Numbered from the stretch's first letter, positions 1-10,990 are shown. The stretch is 64,000 nucleotides of DNA from Odobenus rosmarus divergens (GCF_000321225.1 NW_004451887.1:188959-252958), one strand, 5' to 3'. Translations and numbers: made by a program. Notes: generated by a model not told the origin, from the letters alone.

Positions 1-95
1 GGGGAGGTTTTAAAAATGTCTGATGCCCGGGCCATATCCCAGACAAATTTTATCAAAATCTCTGGAGGTAGGACCTATCATTAGTATTATTTAAA
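1..95. repeat. Partial MER5-type copy, exact duplicate of 1674-1768
   Basis: These 95 bases are identical, base for base, to 1674-1768, which is the inside of a MER5-type hAT transposon. The match stops abruptly at 95/96 and is cut on the left by the window edge. Two independent insertions of this old family would differ at many sites, so this copy was made recently from the other one or is an assembly duplicate. Confidence 0.9.
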
Positions 96-881
96 GGAGA
101 GAGAAGTATGCCTGTAGGTGCCCTACAGTGGGAAGGAGCAGACAGACAATGGGTAGTGTGGGACCAGCCCAACAAGACCCTGTAGGCCATGTCACGGATT
201 GGTTATATGTTCCAAAAAGTTCTGGAAAGCCACTGAAGGGCTTTAAGCAGATGGGTTATAGTCTCGTATTTGTATTTTGAAAATATCTTCATGGGTAACA
301 TGGTGTGTGGCAAGTACCGAACAATCTACCTTTACAAAACAACTTGTAAGGCGAATAGTTGCTCAACAAATTTCAATTTCCTTCTTCTAGCCCCTTCTGT
401 ATCATGGCTACTAGGACTGTTGCTGGACTTCCAACAAAATTCTAACCAAATTTGCTTGTCCCTTGTGATTTTCAACTTTGGAAGAACAACTTTTTCAAAC
501 TAAAAGTTTCTCAGCCCAGAAGCATACAAACATTAAGTATGTTATTTCTTTTATTCTTGCCTTGCCAAGGCCACAAATATAATTTTTCAGTCAGACACAC
601 AGTGAAATTACCAAGGCTCTGAGAATCATGTACACAGCCATTTGGCAAGCACATTCTTGGCAGCTTTTTTGCTGACTTGTGAAGTCTGCCCCTTTCTCCT
701 CACTCTGAAGGATTCAGTATCAACCTCAAAATCACAACCCGCTGGACCCCGTGAATCTCTTACAGCTTCTCTACCAAGGCCCTCCTCACCAGCAGATTTG
801 CTGTGCTGCAGAAGCCTATGTACCTGCACCAAAGGAAAAGCAGGGAGGCTAACCTTCTGGCAAGAGACCCATGAACTTGCC
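96..881. other. Unassigned intronic sequence
   Basis: I recognise no gene, RNA or repeat family here. An open stretch on each strand at about 626-1025 is short and runs into the L1 insertion, so it is not a gene. Confidence 0.5.
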
Positions 882-899
882 AGAAAAGGATGGCTTCGG

Positions 900-1053
900 A
901 GATGGGTTAGCCTGGTGATGGGTATTAAAGAGGGCACATTCTGCATGGAGCACTGGGTGTTATGCACAAACAATGAATCATGGAACACTACATCAAAAAC
1001 TAATGATGTAAGGTATGGTGATTAACATAACAATAAAAAAATTAAAAAAAAAG
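900..1053 (+). mobile_element. 5'-truncated L1 3' end with an 18-bp TSD
   Basis: The insert has the 3' terminal sequence of a carnivore L1, including a segment ending GGTGATTAACATAACAAT, followed by an A-rich tail. It is flanked by perfect 18-bp direct repeats, AGAAAAGGATGGCTTCGG, at 882-899 and 1054-1071. This is the mark of target-primed reverse transcription. Only about 150 bp survive, with no coding capacity. The undamaged TSD suggests a fairly young insertion. Confidence 0.92.
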
Positions 1054-1071
1054 AGAAAAGGATGGCTTCGG

Positions 1072-1635
1072 TTACAGCGTACATAAACACAGTGCCCATT
1101 TCAGACACAAAAGCAGAATGGCTTCTGGAATAAATTAACATGAAAATATTACCCTTCCCAGGGATGACCATGCATCTAGCTGAAGATGCCCCCATCCTCC
1201 CCACGTCCAGGCACCATTTGCTAAGCCCTGTGCTTTGCAGCCTGGGAGATTAAGAAAAGTTGACTATAGGTCCTGCCCTCCCGATCACAGAGTTTGGGGA
1301 TGATGGCAAAGATGGCAGACATCTTTTGGGTACTGGCATCTCAAACTCTGAGGGGGCTTCTAATTCGTTTGGAGAGTCAAGATTTAAGTATGCAAAATAA
1401 TAACAACCTTGTATATAAGAGTCAACCTTTTGGCATTCATAATGATCACCACAGGTAGTTAGTATGACAGTTTGGTTCCCAGCCTTGGCTGAGCTCTGTT
1501 GCCTGCCCTGTGTCCAGCCTCCTCCCAAGTACTGCAGGGACTGCTAGAACCCCTTCCGGGTCCTATCCTTGGTGCAGCAGATATTCAAACAGCTCCAGCC
1601 TTACCTTCTAAGATACCATTTCTGTTTTTCCTAAG
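1072..1635. other. Unassigned intronic sequence
   Basis: Nothing recognised: no exon, no clear repeat and no RNA gene. A minus-strand open stretch at 1250-1528 shows no family resemblance. Confidence 0.45.
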
Positions 1636-2040
1636 CAGTGGTTCTCAATTTTGGCTGCACATCTGAATCACCTGGGGAGGTTTTAAAAATGTCTGATGCC
1701 CGGGCCATATCCCAGACAAATTTTATCAAAATCTCTGGAGGTAGGACCTATCATTAGTATTATTTAAAATTCCTCAAATAATTCAATGTGGGGGCGCCTG
1801 GGTGGCTCATGCGGTTAAGTCTGCCTTCAGCTCAGGTCATGATCTCAGGGTCCTGGGATAGAGACCCGCATCAGGCTCCCTGCTCAGTGCGGAGCCTGCT
1901 TCTCCCTTTCCCTCTGCCTGCCTCTCTGCCTACTTTGCTCGCTCTCTCTCTGTCAAATAAATAAAAGAAATCTTAAAAAAAAGAGAGAGAGAATTAAAAA
2001 AATAGTAATAATTCAATGTGGTCAAGGTTTAGAACCAGTG
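1636..2040 (+). mobile_element. MER5A-type hAT transposon fossil, split by a SINE
   Basis: The left end CAGTGGTTCT at 1636 is the inverted form of the right end AGAACCAGTG at 2031-2040, with one mismatch. The body follows the remembered MER5A sequence, for example the AATCACCTGGGGAGG stretch. These are non-autonomous hAT elements without a coding sequence. A Can-SINE interrupts the element after 1790. A segment of it is copied exactly at 1-95. Confidence 0.85.
1791..2006 (+). mobile_element. Can-SINE inserted in the MER5 element
   Basis: tRNA-derived head GGGGCGCCTGGGTGGCTCA, CT-rich body, AAATAAATAAA and A-rich tail. It is flanked by perfect 14-bp repeats, AATAATTCAATGTG, at 1777-1790 and 2007-2020. 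The SINE is therefore younger than the MER5 copy that contains it. Confidence 0.95.
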
Positions 2041-2169
2041 TCCTACAGTGTGTCTGCCCTTGACCTTGTAGATGATTTGATAACTAACAACTTGATCCAG
2101 ATATTAGTCCCCGCTGGAAACTTTAACATTTCTGTTTTGGTCACCTGCCCAGGATCCCAGCTCCTTTTT

Positions 2170-2345
2170 AGGTAATGGATTAGGTAACCAAGACAGGAGG
2201 TGGAAATGCAGACTCTGGATTTATGCAGATCAGTGTTCCAACCCCTCCACTATGTAGGCCTTGACTAAATTATGGGCTTCTGTGCCTCCAGTTTCTCAGT
2301 CTTACCGACAGAAAAGTCTACAGAGGTATAGGAAAAACTTCACAT
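2170..2345 (+). repeat. Probable MIR fragment
   Basis: The order 'trace of a splice-like CACTATG..., then TTGACTAAATTATGGGCTTCTG..CCTCCAGTTTCTCAG' resembles the MIR core. The match is weak and the edges are uncertain. Confidence 0.35.
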
Positions 2346-4540
2346 GGAAAGAAGCCTCTAAATCTAGTATTTCCCATTGGCAAATATGGGATGAAAAAAT
2401 CAAACAAGGAAGGTGACTACAGCTGTCATCTGATTAGCCCGAGCATGGAGCCAGTCCACTCTTCCTCCCCGATGTTCTCATGGACACACCCCACCGTCCC
2501 CGCAGACAGAAACCTGTGAGCCCCATGCATGCCCCTTGCTCCTACAAAAGCTGGCTCGTTATACAGAGAATTCAATGGGCCTGAGTGATGATTTAGTCTT
2601 TTGGGGAAAGAAAACCCAGGCCTGGAAACTGGAGCCCTACTATCTCTCTCACAGGGGTCATGAGAATGTCTAACATTTCAGGTTCATGTCCCTGAACTTG
2701 TATTTCTTTGTTATAACATTTAGAGCACCTGGACTATTCCCAGAGGCACGGCTCTGTCTATGGGGCTTCAAAACACATTGCAAGAGAAAGATGCAGTGTT
2801 TGTAATCATTTGTTTTCTCAAGGAAGCCCTGAGTTTTAGAAAACAGTTTTTTTTTTGTTTTTCTTTTTGTTTTTTTTTAAACTTAGGAACAGTCTCTTAA
2901 ACTGAAGAAAGAAGGTTGACCAAATGTCCACCTCAGACTTCCTATTATCTCCCAGGAACAGGTATGCTTAGACTGGTTCCAAGTTCCTTCATTACTGGGA
3001 GCCATAAGCACTGTATGAAGACCAACCATTTAAGCTTTGGTTTTCCTCTCTGATAGAAATAGTGTTGGCCAGTCTACACTGTCTTCCCATCCTAAGGTCA
3101 GTTCTGACGGTCCTGGGTATCTGCCGAGCCCTGGGTTTCTGATGTGGCTTCCAGAGGTCAAACACAGCCCACCTGACACAGGTGAGGGGTGCCTGAGGTT
3201 TCAGGCAAAGCAATCATTCTTACCTAATAAGGCAGCTTCCAGAAATTATCCTGCTGGCTGAGTTTCCCGCCTACCTGCTTCTGCCAGGCACCTGCTTAGT
3301 CAGCTTTGATGGGCGAGGAACTGTGATTGAAGTTGGATGTAAATAATAAAATGTGAACTGTTGAGGTTTAAGGCTAACCCAGCACCATGACAAGGAAGCC
3401 AGCTGTACGAAGCACAGAGAAGAGGAAACTGTGTCTGAACCATGCCTACACTGGCACATGTCTCCGAGCTCCAGAACCCAGGGAGCTGCAGGGGATCTGC
3501 AAACAATGACCTACTTGTCATTTACTCACTCTAAATCCCCTGGTAAAATTTCATTGCTGTTACCTGTTTTCTGTACACGGTTTCCCAACAGACTTCTTCT
3601 AGGAAGCGAGCTCAAGGCCACATTAACAGTGTATGAGCCACCTTGACTCAGTGCTGGTATTAATAAAGGAAAAAAAGAGCGGGCAGCACAAGTAGGGATT
3701 TCTGATCATAAGACCCTGACTGAGAGCACTTACTGGAAGAGTTTGATCAATGCAGATGGACTCTGCAGGCTTGGGCCTCCCACCCCAGGGGCCTGAGCTG
3801 GATACCTCATTGGCTTTTGTCCCCAGTGACTCTCCCGTGTCCCTTATCATGCTATGGATTGAACCAGTTCTGGGTTTCCATGAAAAAGACCACTAGGAAT
3901 GTGTTTCTGGCCTTTTCTTTGCTATGGAGATTAAACAGCAACTTGGTGCTTTATACACGAACTTCCAAGCCCAAAAACAACATTACAATTTTAGGTAAAA
4001 AAAAAACAAACCTCCCACAGTATTTACCTCAGACACGTCCAAATGCCAAGAAAAACCGACAGGATGAAACCGATTTGATCAAATGAGGCCTCTGGCCTGG
4101 AGAAAGCACAATTCTTGGCATCTTCTCAGAATGCCAACCGCCAGCATTTCTCCTCAGAAACTGATTATTTCTTGAATAATCATGTTAATAAGTGTGAGTG
4201 AGCTGTTAGAGGCCTGCGTCAGGATTTTCAAAGGGCTTTTCAGGCTGAGGTTGATGCTTGTATGGCGCTGGGTCTGTCAGCAGTAGGGAGGCAGGGGGGC
4301 GCTGAGAGGAAGCCACGGTCCACCAGGAGACCCTGGTGGGGACAGGTCTGGGGCCACGCAGACCCTGGAAAGGGGGAAGGCAAGGCTGACAGGAAGGGCG
4401 TGAATGGAAAAGATGCTGGAGAGGATGCGCCAACCAGGTCACCGACGAGCCCAGGTCACTGCGTGGGGGGGAGGGGGGCTGGGGGGAGGAGGAAAACAGG
4501 GGGGTTCTCCAGCCTCCTGCCCTGTGGGGGGCAGATGCTA
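2346..4540. other. Unassigned intronic sequence
   Basis: No exon or clear repeat is recognised. There is a T-rich tract near 2847-2878. Short open stretches on both strands at 2992-4086 overlap each other and carry no family signature. Confidence 0.45.
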
Positions 4541-4545
4541 TGCAC
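4206..4545 (+). other. G-rich segment with a G-quadruplex-type tract
   Basis: G runs at 4465-4471, 4473-4478, 4481-4486 and 4499-4504 have spacers of 1, 2 and 12 bases, which fits the G4 pattern on the plus strand. The 147-codon open stretch opposite it on the minus strand is a by-product of base composition. Confidence 0.6.
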
Positions 4546-4725
4546 TGTATTGTAGGTGCTGAGTAGAACAAAATGCATAATAAGCACTTCAAAAATGGGG
4601 GTCCTGCGGCTTGCCTGGGGAGATAAAGGAACTTGCCAGTAAATGACATACCTTGGATTCAAACACAGGGATTTCCAATCCTGAAGCCGGTGTTTTCAAT
4701 CCCTGTGCTCTCCTGCCTCCCGAGA
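4545..4725 (-). repeat. Probable MIR fragment
   Basis: It reads like inverted MIR: 'gagataaaggaacttgccag', then 'ttggattcaaacacaggg', then a 'tgctctcctgcctcc' end. Divergence is high. Confidence 0.4.
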
Positions 4726-4929
4726 GGACAGAGCCCCCCTGCACATCCATGTCTTGGCAGGACGTAGCTCATTAAGATGGATACAAATTAGAGGCTTCAG
4801 TCAGAATTTTCCAAAGCTAAGGCCAGCCCACCCACAAAATTGCCTTTCATTTGTAGAGAATGAAGAAATGTGAAAGAACTAGAGCCACACTCATGATGGG
4901 AAAACAATGGGCCCGGAGGGGGTTTTGTG

Positions 4930-5066
4930 TTCCCAAATCTAAATGCACAGCAGAATCTTCTTGACAAACCTGAAAGAACATTTCTGACCCCAACCCAGAC
5001 CTACTAAATCAGGCTGTATCATCTACAGAGCTCCTCGGGTGATCCTGATGCATCTGGAACCACTGG
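4930..5066 (+). mobile_element. MER5-type transposon fragment
   Basis: The segment carries GCAGAATC, CCCAACCCAGACC, TAAATCAG, GCTCCTCGGGTGATCCTGATG and ends GGAACCACTGG, in the order seen in MER5A. It is much more diverged than the pair at 1-95 and 1674-1768, as expected for an old element. Confidence 0.65.
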
Positions 5067-5114
5067 CATAATAAAGGCAACCTGAGAGAAGGTCTTAAAA
5101 TGAACAGGTAATAA

Positions 5115-5290
5115 TAAATAATAGGTACTGCCCAGTAGATGCCTTCTTTGTCCCAGACACTGTGCTCAGGATTGGCTATAATCATCTCAGTTAATTTAGC
5201 ATAGAAGATTGCAGAAGAAGAAACTGAGGCTCCCGGAGGCTAAGCACCTTGTCCATAGCCCCACAGTGGCCTGCCTGATGCCATGGTCAT
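5115..5290 (-). repeat. MIR fragment
   Basis: 'tgccttctttgtcccagaca', then 'ctgtgctcagg', then 'agaaactgaggctcccgga', then 'cttgtccatagccccacag' follows the inverted MIR consensus. Confidence 0.65.
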
Positions 5291-5299
5291 GGTGGTGTG

Positions 5300-6265
5300 G
5301 ACTGGGTACCTGGAACCGAGGTGTGTTCAAGACAGGCTGGGAGCCGGAGTGGGCAGCCCGAGTAGAGCCTCTTTCTGGGAGGGCTGCTTCCCTGGCCTCA
5401 GAGCTTGCTGCGGAGAGAGTAAGTAAACAGAGGAGCTAAGAAGCAAAACCAGACAACTGGGTAGAGCCAGGTAGCATGGGCTCTGCTAAGCTGTGTACCT
5501 GGGACTTGCTCACCTATACCTGATTCTGCCTACTCTTCACACCACGGCCAAGCAGATTCGTTCTTTTACTTTCACAGGGTTTCCGGGAAAAAACACAGAC
5601 CTGGGGATCAGTTCTTAGGGTTCCAGTCCTGACTGCTGCTAACTACTCTGCTTCCCCTGGGACATCGGTCTTCACAACTGCAAAATGGGGAGCTGCCCTG
5701 TACCCCATTCCCAAGGCTCTTCCCAGTCCCGTGTGCATCGATTCTCTGTGACAACATGCTGGGGAGACTAAGGGCAGGACTGCCCTCTCAGGGCCGTGGG
5801 TGGGCACAGGAGGTGCGAGTAGTGGTCCAGGCAGGCAGTTTCCTTCAGGGAAACGTGGGGTGTGCTGCAGTTACACAGAAGCCCCAGGCCGCGGAGCAGG
5901 GCTGCACTGACAGGAAACACACAAAGAGGCGTGGGCTGGCAGAGTCCCCACCACTCAACCCTCTCATTCACGAGTCAGTCACCATGGCCAAATGGCTGCT
6001 CTTAGTCACTCTCCTCCCCAGCACCACACGAGCCCCAGCGTCCAGGGACACAGAGTCAGGATGTTGAGGGTTCCCACAGAAAAACGCTGTGGGTCTCCAA
6101 TATGCATTCCAACAGTGACCACTGAGTCACCATTGAGCACTGTGTGGCCTGGCTGGGGCTTTGGTTTCTTAATCTCTGGCCACAGAAACTCCTCTTTGCA
6201 GAGTATAAAGTGGCTTTATGGTTTCCAGTCAGCTTGTTGACACACAGGAGAGATGTGACCAAGGA
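5300..6265. other. Unassigned intronic sequence
   Basis: Nothing is recognised. Overlapping open stretches on both strands at about 5756-6262 look like chance. Confidence 0.45.
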
Positions 6266-6510
6266 CAGATTGACATTTAGTCACTTACTGTGTACCAGAT
6301 ACAGTGCTGAGAGCTTCGTGGTATTAGCTCATTTCATTTTCATTAACGAGAACAGGAGGGGTCCTACTGCTAATAACCCTATTTTATAGATCAGGAACCT
6401 GAGCACAGTATGCTTAGACAATTCGCCGAGAGTCACACAGTTAGGGGAGGCAAAGCCAGAATTTGAACCCATGTTATGCTTGTTCTACAGTCTTTCTTGT
6501 TAAATGCTGT
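6266..6510 (-). repeat. MIR copy
   Basis: Long inverted MIR match: 'cttactgtgtaccagatac', 'cctattttatagatcaggaa', 'agtcacacagttag', 'agaatttgaaccca'. Nearly full length. Confidence 0.7.
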
Positions 6511-6797
6511 GTTCCACTATCTACATTGAATAACTAGAAAATCAGGGCATGGCGGAGAAATATAACAAGAGAAATAAAAGGGACCAGACAGGACGTTGGG
6601 ACTCCATTGTTATGGGAAAGTGGAAGTGAGGAAGAGAAATGTATCTGTTATAGGTATCTGGGATACAAATCCAGGTTGATCTGAAATCCAAAAGCTTGTT
6701 CTTCCTCAGGCCAGACAGCAATAGAGATCAGAGCTAAAAAGACTCTGAGGAGGAAGAGAGCATCATGAAAGTTTGCATAAGAAGTATCTGCCATGGG

Positions 6798-6987
6798 TGT
6801 GCCTGGGTGGCTCAGTTGGTTAAGCGTCCGACTCTTAATTTTGGCTCAGGTCATGATCTTGGGGTGGTGAGATCGAGCCCCACATCAGGCTCTGTGCACA
6901 GTGGGGAGTCGGCTTGAGATTCTCTCCCTCTGCCCCTCCCCTGCTCTCTCTCTCTCTCTCAAATAAAATAATTAATGGAAAAAAAAG
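6798..6987 (+). mobile_element. Can-SINE with an 18-bp TSD
   Basis: Head GTGCCTGGGTGGCTCAGTTG, A/B-box-like tRNA region, CT-rich body and AAATAAAATAATTAA tail. Flanked by AGAAGTATCTGCCATGGG at 6780-6797 and the same sequence with one change (CCATGGG to CTATGGG) at 6988-7005. Its 'cgtccgactc' and 'ttgagattctctccctctgc' segments mark a different, probably older subfamily than the copy at 1791. Confidence 0.93.
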
Positions 6988-7009
6988 AGAAGTATCTGCT
7001 ATGGGCATT

Positions 7010-7760
7010 AGGGTTTCTTAGGCACAAATGAAGGTGGGGTGGTGGTGGTCTGGGGAGGTCCTTTCAGGTGGTGGAATAGCTTGAGCAAAAGCCAAGAGGC
7101 AGGGAAGTCAAGGCACTTTCCGAAAGAAGGAAGAGTTGTGTCTTTCTGGATCACAGTATGTTTGAAGGGAAATAATGGAGGGAGCCAGTTTGGAGAGGTC
7201 TCATCACAGGACACCTGAAGCAACAGGCTAAGTAGGTTGGGTTTATTTGTCAGGCGAGAGTAGCTGAGTCTTTCCGAACAGGGCAGTATACGACAGAGCA
7301 AAGCCCTTGGAAGCTGTCTTGGGGCAGGATGTGCGGTCAACTGAAGCCAGAGCAAAGCAGCAAGCCGTTAAGAGGGCACTGTGACAGGCAGCACACAGTG
7401 AGACTTGGCCTGGGACAGTGGCACCAAGAATCTGAGTCGAGAGACACTTTGGGAAGGAAGAATCAATAGGACTTCAGGACAGGAGACATGTGGGGGTGGG
7501 GAAAAGGTATAGAAGAATTCAACAGCCCAGAGGTGCCTACCCTGAGTATCTGGTGGAATAGGGAGGAAGGAGGTGAATTTCAATGGAGACAGTTTAGAAA
7601 CTTGGACGAAGAGCAGACCTAGCGAGGTGGCAGGCAAGATGGGCTGCACAGAGGATGGTGGCTCCCAGTAGAGGGACGGAGGCCACTGGACCAAGGGAAG
7701 CCAGGGAATAGTGCAGACATCTACTCTACCAAGACTCATGCACCTTTTTCCTTGCAAGAC
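7010..7760 (+). repeat. Ancient repeat, family unassigned
   Basis: Phrases such as 'tggagaggtctcatcaca' and 'atctggtggaatagggaggaa' resemble the tail of a widespread mammalian repeat that is better kept at 23505-24440. I cannot name the family with certainty. The open stretches on the minus strand here are chance. Confidence 0.35.
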
Positions 7761-7774
7761 TGCAGCTCATGTTT

Positions 7775-8030
7775 ATAGAAGAGTGGTTAACAGCACAGAC
7801 TCTGGAGCTAGAGTGCTCTGATTTGAATCCCAGCTCCACCACTCACTAGCTATGTGATCCGGAGCAAGTTACTTAATTCTGTGCCTCAGTTTCAAATTCT
7901 GTAAAATGGGCATAATAATAATAGCACCTACCTCCGAAAGCTATTGAGATATAAAAGTTAATACATAAAAAATGCTTAGTTCAGTACTTGCCCCATGGAA
8001 AGTGCTATGACAGATAGTTAATGTTATAGT
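7775..8030 (+). repeat. MIR copy, near full length
   Basis: Clear MIR order: 'acagactctggagctaga', 'tttgaatcccagctccacca', 'actagctatgtgat', 'cctcagtttc', 'tgtaaaatgggcataataat', then the 'aatgcttagttcagtacttg' end. Confidence 0.85.
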
Positions 8031-8039
8031 TAATGCAAG

Positions 8040-8215
8040 TGTTAACATAAATAGCACTTTATGCCTTTCAAGCCATGTTTACATTTGCTATCTCGTTGGG
8101 TTATCATGGCGATGCTGTAAGGCTACATCTCACCATCTAGATGGGCAACCCAGGACTCAGAGCAGTTAAATGGCTGGCCCACCTTTAGCAGATGAGCTGA
8201 CATGAGAGCAATGCC
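8040..8215 (-). repeat. Probable MIR fragment
   Basis: 'tagcactttatgcctttcaa', 'catggcgatgctgtaaggct' and 'gcagttaaatggctggccca' resemble inverted MIR. Diverged. Confidence 0.45.
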
Positions 8216-8733
8216 ACCAGCTCACAGCACTGAGCTGACTCTGCCACCACGGTGCCTTTGGACTCCAGACAAGAGAATGACAAGGAACCAGAATTTTCTT
8301 CTTACACTTATTCTCCATTGATCCTGATATGTTCCATTAATTCAGTCCCCAGTTCCTACCCCAAATACACCCCTCTCCTTCCACTCCAACACACAGCCAT
8401 TTTGAGGCATGAGAAAGGGAAGAAGGAGGGAGAGGGAGGAAAAAGGTAGGAGACCTGAGAGAGGTGTTCAGGGAAGTCTCTCCCTGGTCGGTCAGAAGTA
8501 GAGGCCCTGATTTAAATCCCCCTCCCCCGCCAAAAAAAAAAAAAAATCCTTCTCCCCAAATGAACCAGGGAGTATGGGGGCCACAGCCTCTATATGTGAG
8601 CCACATTCACCCCTGCCTGAGCTTACTCTTGAGCCCCAGCAGCCTGAGCAGCCATGAGGCTCCACACCTGCATCCTGACAGTGCTGGCTGGTCCTGTGGG
8701 CTAAGTGGCAGGCAGCATGACCTCTGGGAGAGC
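8216..8733. other. Unassigned sequence with a purine-rich tract
   Basis: No gene is recognised. An A/G-rich tract at 8406-8460 and an A run near 8531-8546 are the only notable items. Confidence 0.4.
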
Positions 8734-8924
8734 TTTTTTTTTTTTTTAAGATTTTATGTATTTATTTGACAGAGAGAGAGGGAACACAAGCAAGGAGAGT
8801 GGGAGAAGGAGAAGCAGGCTCCCCACTGAGCAGGGAGTCTGATGTGGGGCTCGATCCAAGGACTCTGGGATCATGACCTGAACCGCGAAGGCAGACGCTT
8901 AAGGACGGAGCCACCCAGGCGCCC
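8734..8924 (-). mobile_element. Can-SINE
   Basis: Inverted: T-run tail at 8734, then 'aagattttatgtatttattt', a GA-rich body, and the head as 'gccacccaggcgcccc'. Flanked by CTCTGGGAGAGC at 8722-8733 and CTCTGGGAAAGC at 8925-8936, a 12-bp TSD with one mismatch. Confidence 0.93.
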
Positions 8925-8936
8925 CTCTGGGAAAGC

Positions 8937-9590
8937 ATCTTAAACACTGGACTTCCCAGTGCTCTTAGCTTACAATCAGATCCGCTGCTTACCCCTTTCA
9001 GAAAAGCTGTGGCTTTTGGTTTGAAATAAATGATCTGTGTCTCCAAAAGAAAATTATCCAAACAACAAAGAGTGGCTGGTAGGATTTTAGTCCCGCACCC
9101 AAGGCATCGTTTACTGTGCATGAAGGCTCAGGTAAGAGAGAAGGTCACATTTAAGGGCTAGAAAATGCTTGTGGGTTTTGCGTTTGTTTGTGTTTTTGGT
9201 TTTTATTCTAAAAAAAAAGAAGTCACAGATAGCAGTGGGTGTGTCCATTGCTCTTTTTCTTGGGAACTTTTTGGCAGGTCCCTTTGAACAATAGCCTTGG
9301 CTTGCTCCCCAGGGACAAACTGAAATTCTAATTGATGATAAGGAACAATGCAAGTTAATTTAGACAGAATTCTCCATGGCAATTCTTCAGGGGTGAGACT
9401 GTATCTTTGCTCCGTTCTGGATGTCACCGGACACTGTTAAAGAATTAGGAACTGCCCATGGACTTGAGGCATGAGAGCTCTTCAGGTGACCTTAAGATGT
9501 CCCCCAAACTAGAAGGTCTTGGTGGCTGGTCCTGCAGTCCCCTTCCTTCTCCTTATTAACATCATGATAACAAATATTGCAGGTTGAGGG
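8937..9590. other. Unassigned intronic sequence
   Basis: Nothing recognised. Minus-strand open stretches at 9111-9427 have no family signature. Confidence 0.4.
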
Positions 9591-9952
9591 CTATTACAGA
9601 CTGAACATTTGTGCTCCCCCCCTCCAATTCCTATGTTGAAACCTAATCCCCAGTGTGATTAGAGGTGGGCCTTTGGCAGGTAATTAGGTTCAAATGGAGT
9701 TGTGAGGGCAGGGTTCCCCTGCTGGAGGAAGAGACACAGATGCTTTCTCTTGCCACAGGGGCACGCACATGGGAAAGGCCCTGCGAGCATACAGCGAGAA
9801 GGCCACTGACTGTAAGCTAGGAAGATGGCTCTCACCAGAGCCCCGCCATGCAAGCACCCTGACCTCAGACTTCCAGCCTCCAGGACTGTGAGAAATAAGT
9901 GTCGTTTAAGCCACTCAGTCGATGGTATTTTGTTAAGACAGCCCAAGCTAAG
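9591..9952 (+). mobile_element. MaLR-type LTR (MLT1/MST-like)
   Basis: It follows the MaLR LTR order: 'cctatgttgaaacctaatcc', 'agtgtgattagaggtgggcc', 'ttccagcctccaggactgtg', 'agaaataagtgtcgtttaag', 'ccactcagtcgatggtattt'. It is a solitary, diverged LTR with no internal retroviral genes next to it. Confidence 0.8.
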
Positions 9953-9957
9953 CAAGG

Positions 9958-10125
9958 GCTTTATAAATATCAGAGAACCTATGTCATTTCCCAGAACAAC
10001 TCAGTGATGTTAATCCTCATTTCATAAAGAAACAGACTCACGGAGGTTGAGGGACCAGCACAAGCTGGTGAAAGAGCAGAGGCAGGATTGGAACTCTGAT
10101 CTTTCGACTTGGTTATTTCCCTTCC
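9958..10125 (-). repeat. MIR fragment
   Basis: 'taatcctcatttcataaaga', 'agactcacggaggttgaggg', 'aggattggaactctgat' match inverted MIR. Confidence 0.6.
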
Positions 10126-10334
10126 AGGTTCTCCTGGGGCTACTTTGTTTAACCTACTGCCCAGGTCTCAGGAAGGCTCAGGGCTAAAGTTCCCACAGTG
10201 TCAGGCAGAGGGGGCAGAGCCGTTTACCAGCCGTTAGGGTCATAGAGGGGAAACGTGATGCTTCTGACGGGTGAGGGAACAGGAGGCTGTTCTGTGGAGT
10301 GATTAGGTGTTGGGAGGCAGGGTGAAGGAGGTCT

Positions 10335-10480
10335 GGCCTCAGACTTTCTAGTTTTAATTCCCTGGAAGGCCTTAGTGATGCCTGCCTATTATACTCTCTG
10401 TGCCTCAGTTTTTCTTACCTATAAAATGGAACTAATTACCGTATTCTGGTATTTACCTCTAAGAGTAAACAGTTATAAAG
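10335..10480 (+). repeat. MIR fragment
   Basis: 'ctctgtgcctcagtttttct' followed by 'tataaaatggaactaattac' is the centre of MIR. Confidence 0.5.
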
Positions 10481-10724
10481 AGAGGGATCAAGGTCATGGT
10501 CTGGGCTGGAGAGCAGTGCCTGACCACTGCAGCCAGCACTGGTTCTGGAGAAGCATCGTCTAGTAGAGAGACCAGAGGGACAACACTCCCCACACCAGGA
10601 AACATGGGCCACCAGTCCTCCCCTCCTCCCCCGACAGCCTGGAAGGCTACAGATGGGGAAACTGAGATTCAGAGAGGAGAAAGCAGTCGGGTAGAACAGG
10701 TCCAAGTTTGGGAATCAGAGCGGC

Positions 10725-10990
10725 ATGTACTCTAGCTTTGGTTTGGTATGTATGTGATCTTGGGCAAGTGACTTAACTTCTCTGATTCTCACTCTCTTTA
10801 TCCAAAAAAAAAAAAAAAAAAAAAGACTTAATAAACGGCTGCCTCCAAGGGTGTTGTGGGGGTTGAATGAGAAAGGCTTGTCACGGTGTTTCCTAAAAAT
10901 GTTAGGGACAGTTCCACTTTCAGTGCCTTGCTTATAGTTACACAGCAGCTGGTAAGCAGCAGAGTGGGGTCTAAACTCTAGGCTTTCAGA
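10725..10990 (+). repeat. MIR copies around an A21 tract
   Basis: The first part (10725-10910) is MIR in forward sense: 'gtgatcttgggcaagtgact', then A21 at 10804-10824 where MIR normally has 'tgtaaaatgggg', then 'gttgtgggggttgaatgaga'. The last part (about 10925-10990) is an inverted MIR piece, 'agttacacagcagctggtaa'. Confidence 0.6.

Noticed and set aside
1791..1870. tRNA gene in SINE heads
   Set aside because: The A/B-box-like parts belong to tRNA-derived SINE heads, which do not form a full cloverleaf and carry SINE bodies and TSDs.
4206..4649. 147-codon minus-strand open stretch
   Set aside because: Low-complexity Pro/Ser-rich reading of a G-rich segment, with no domain and no splice context.
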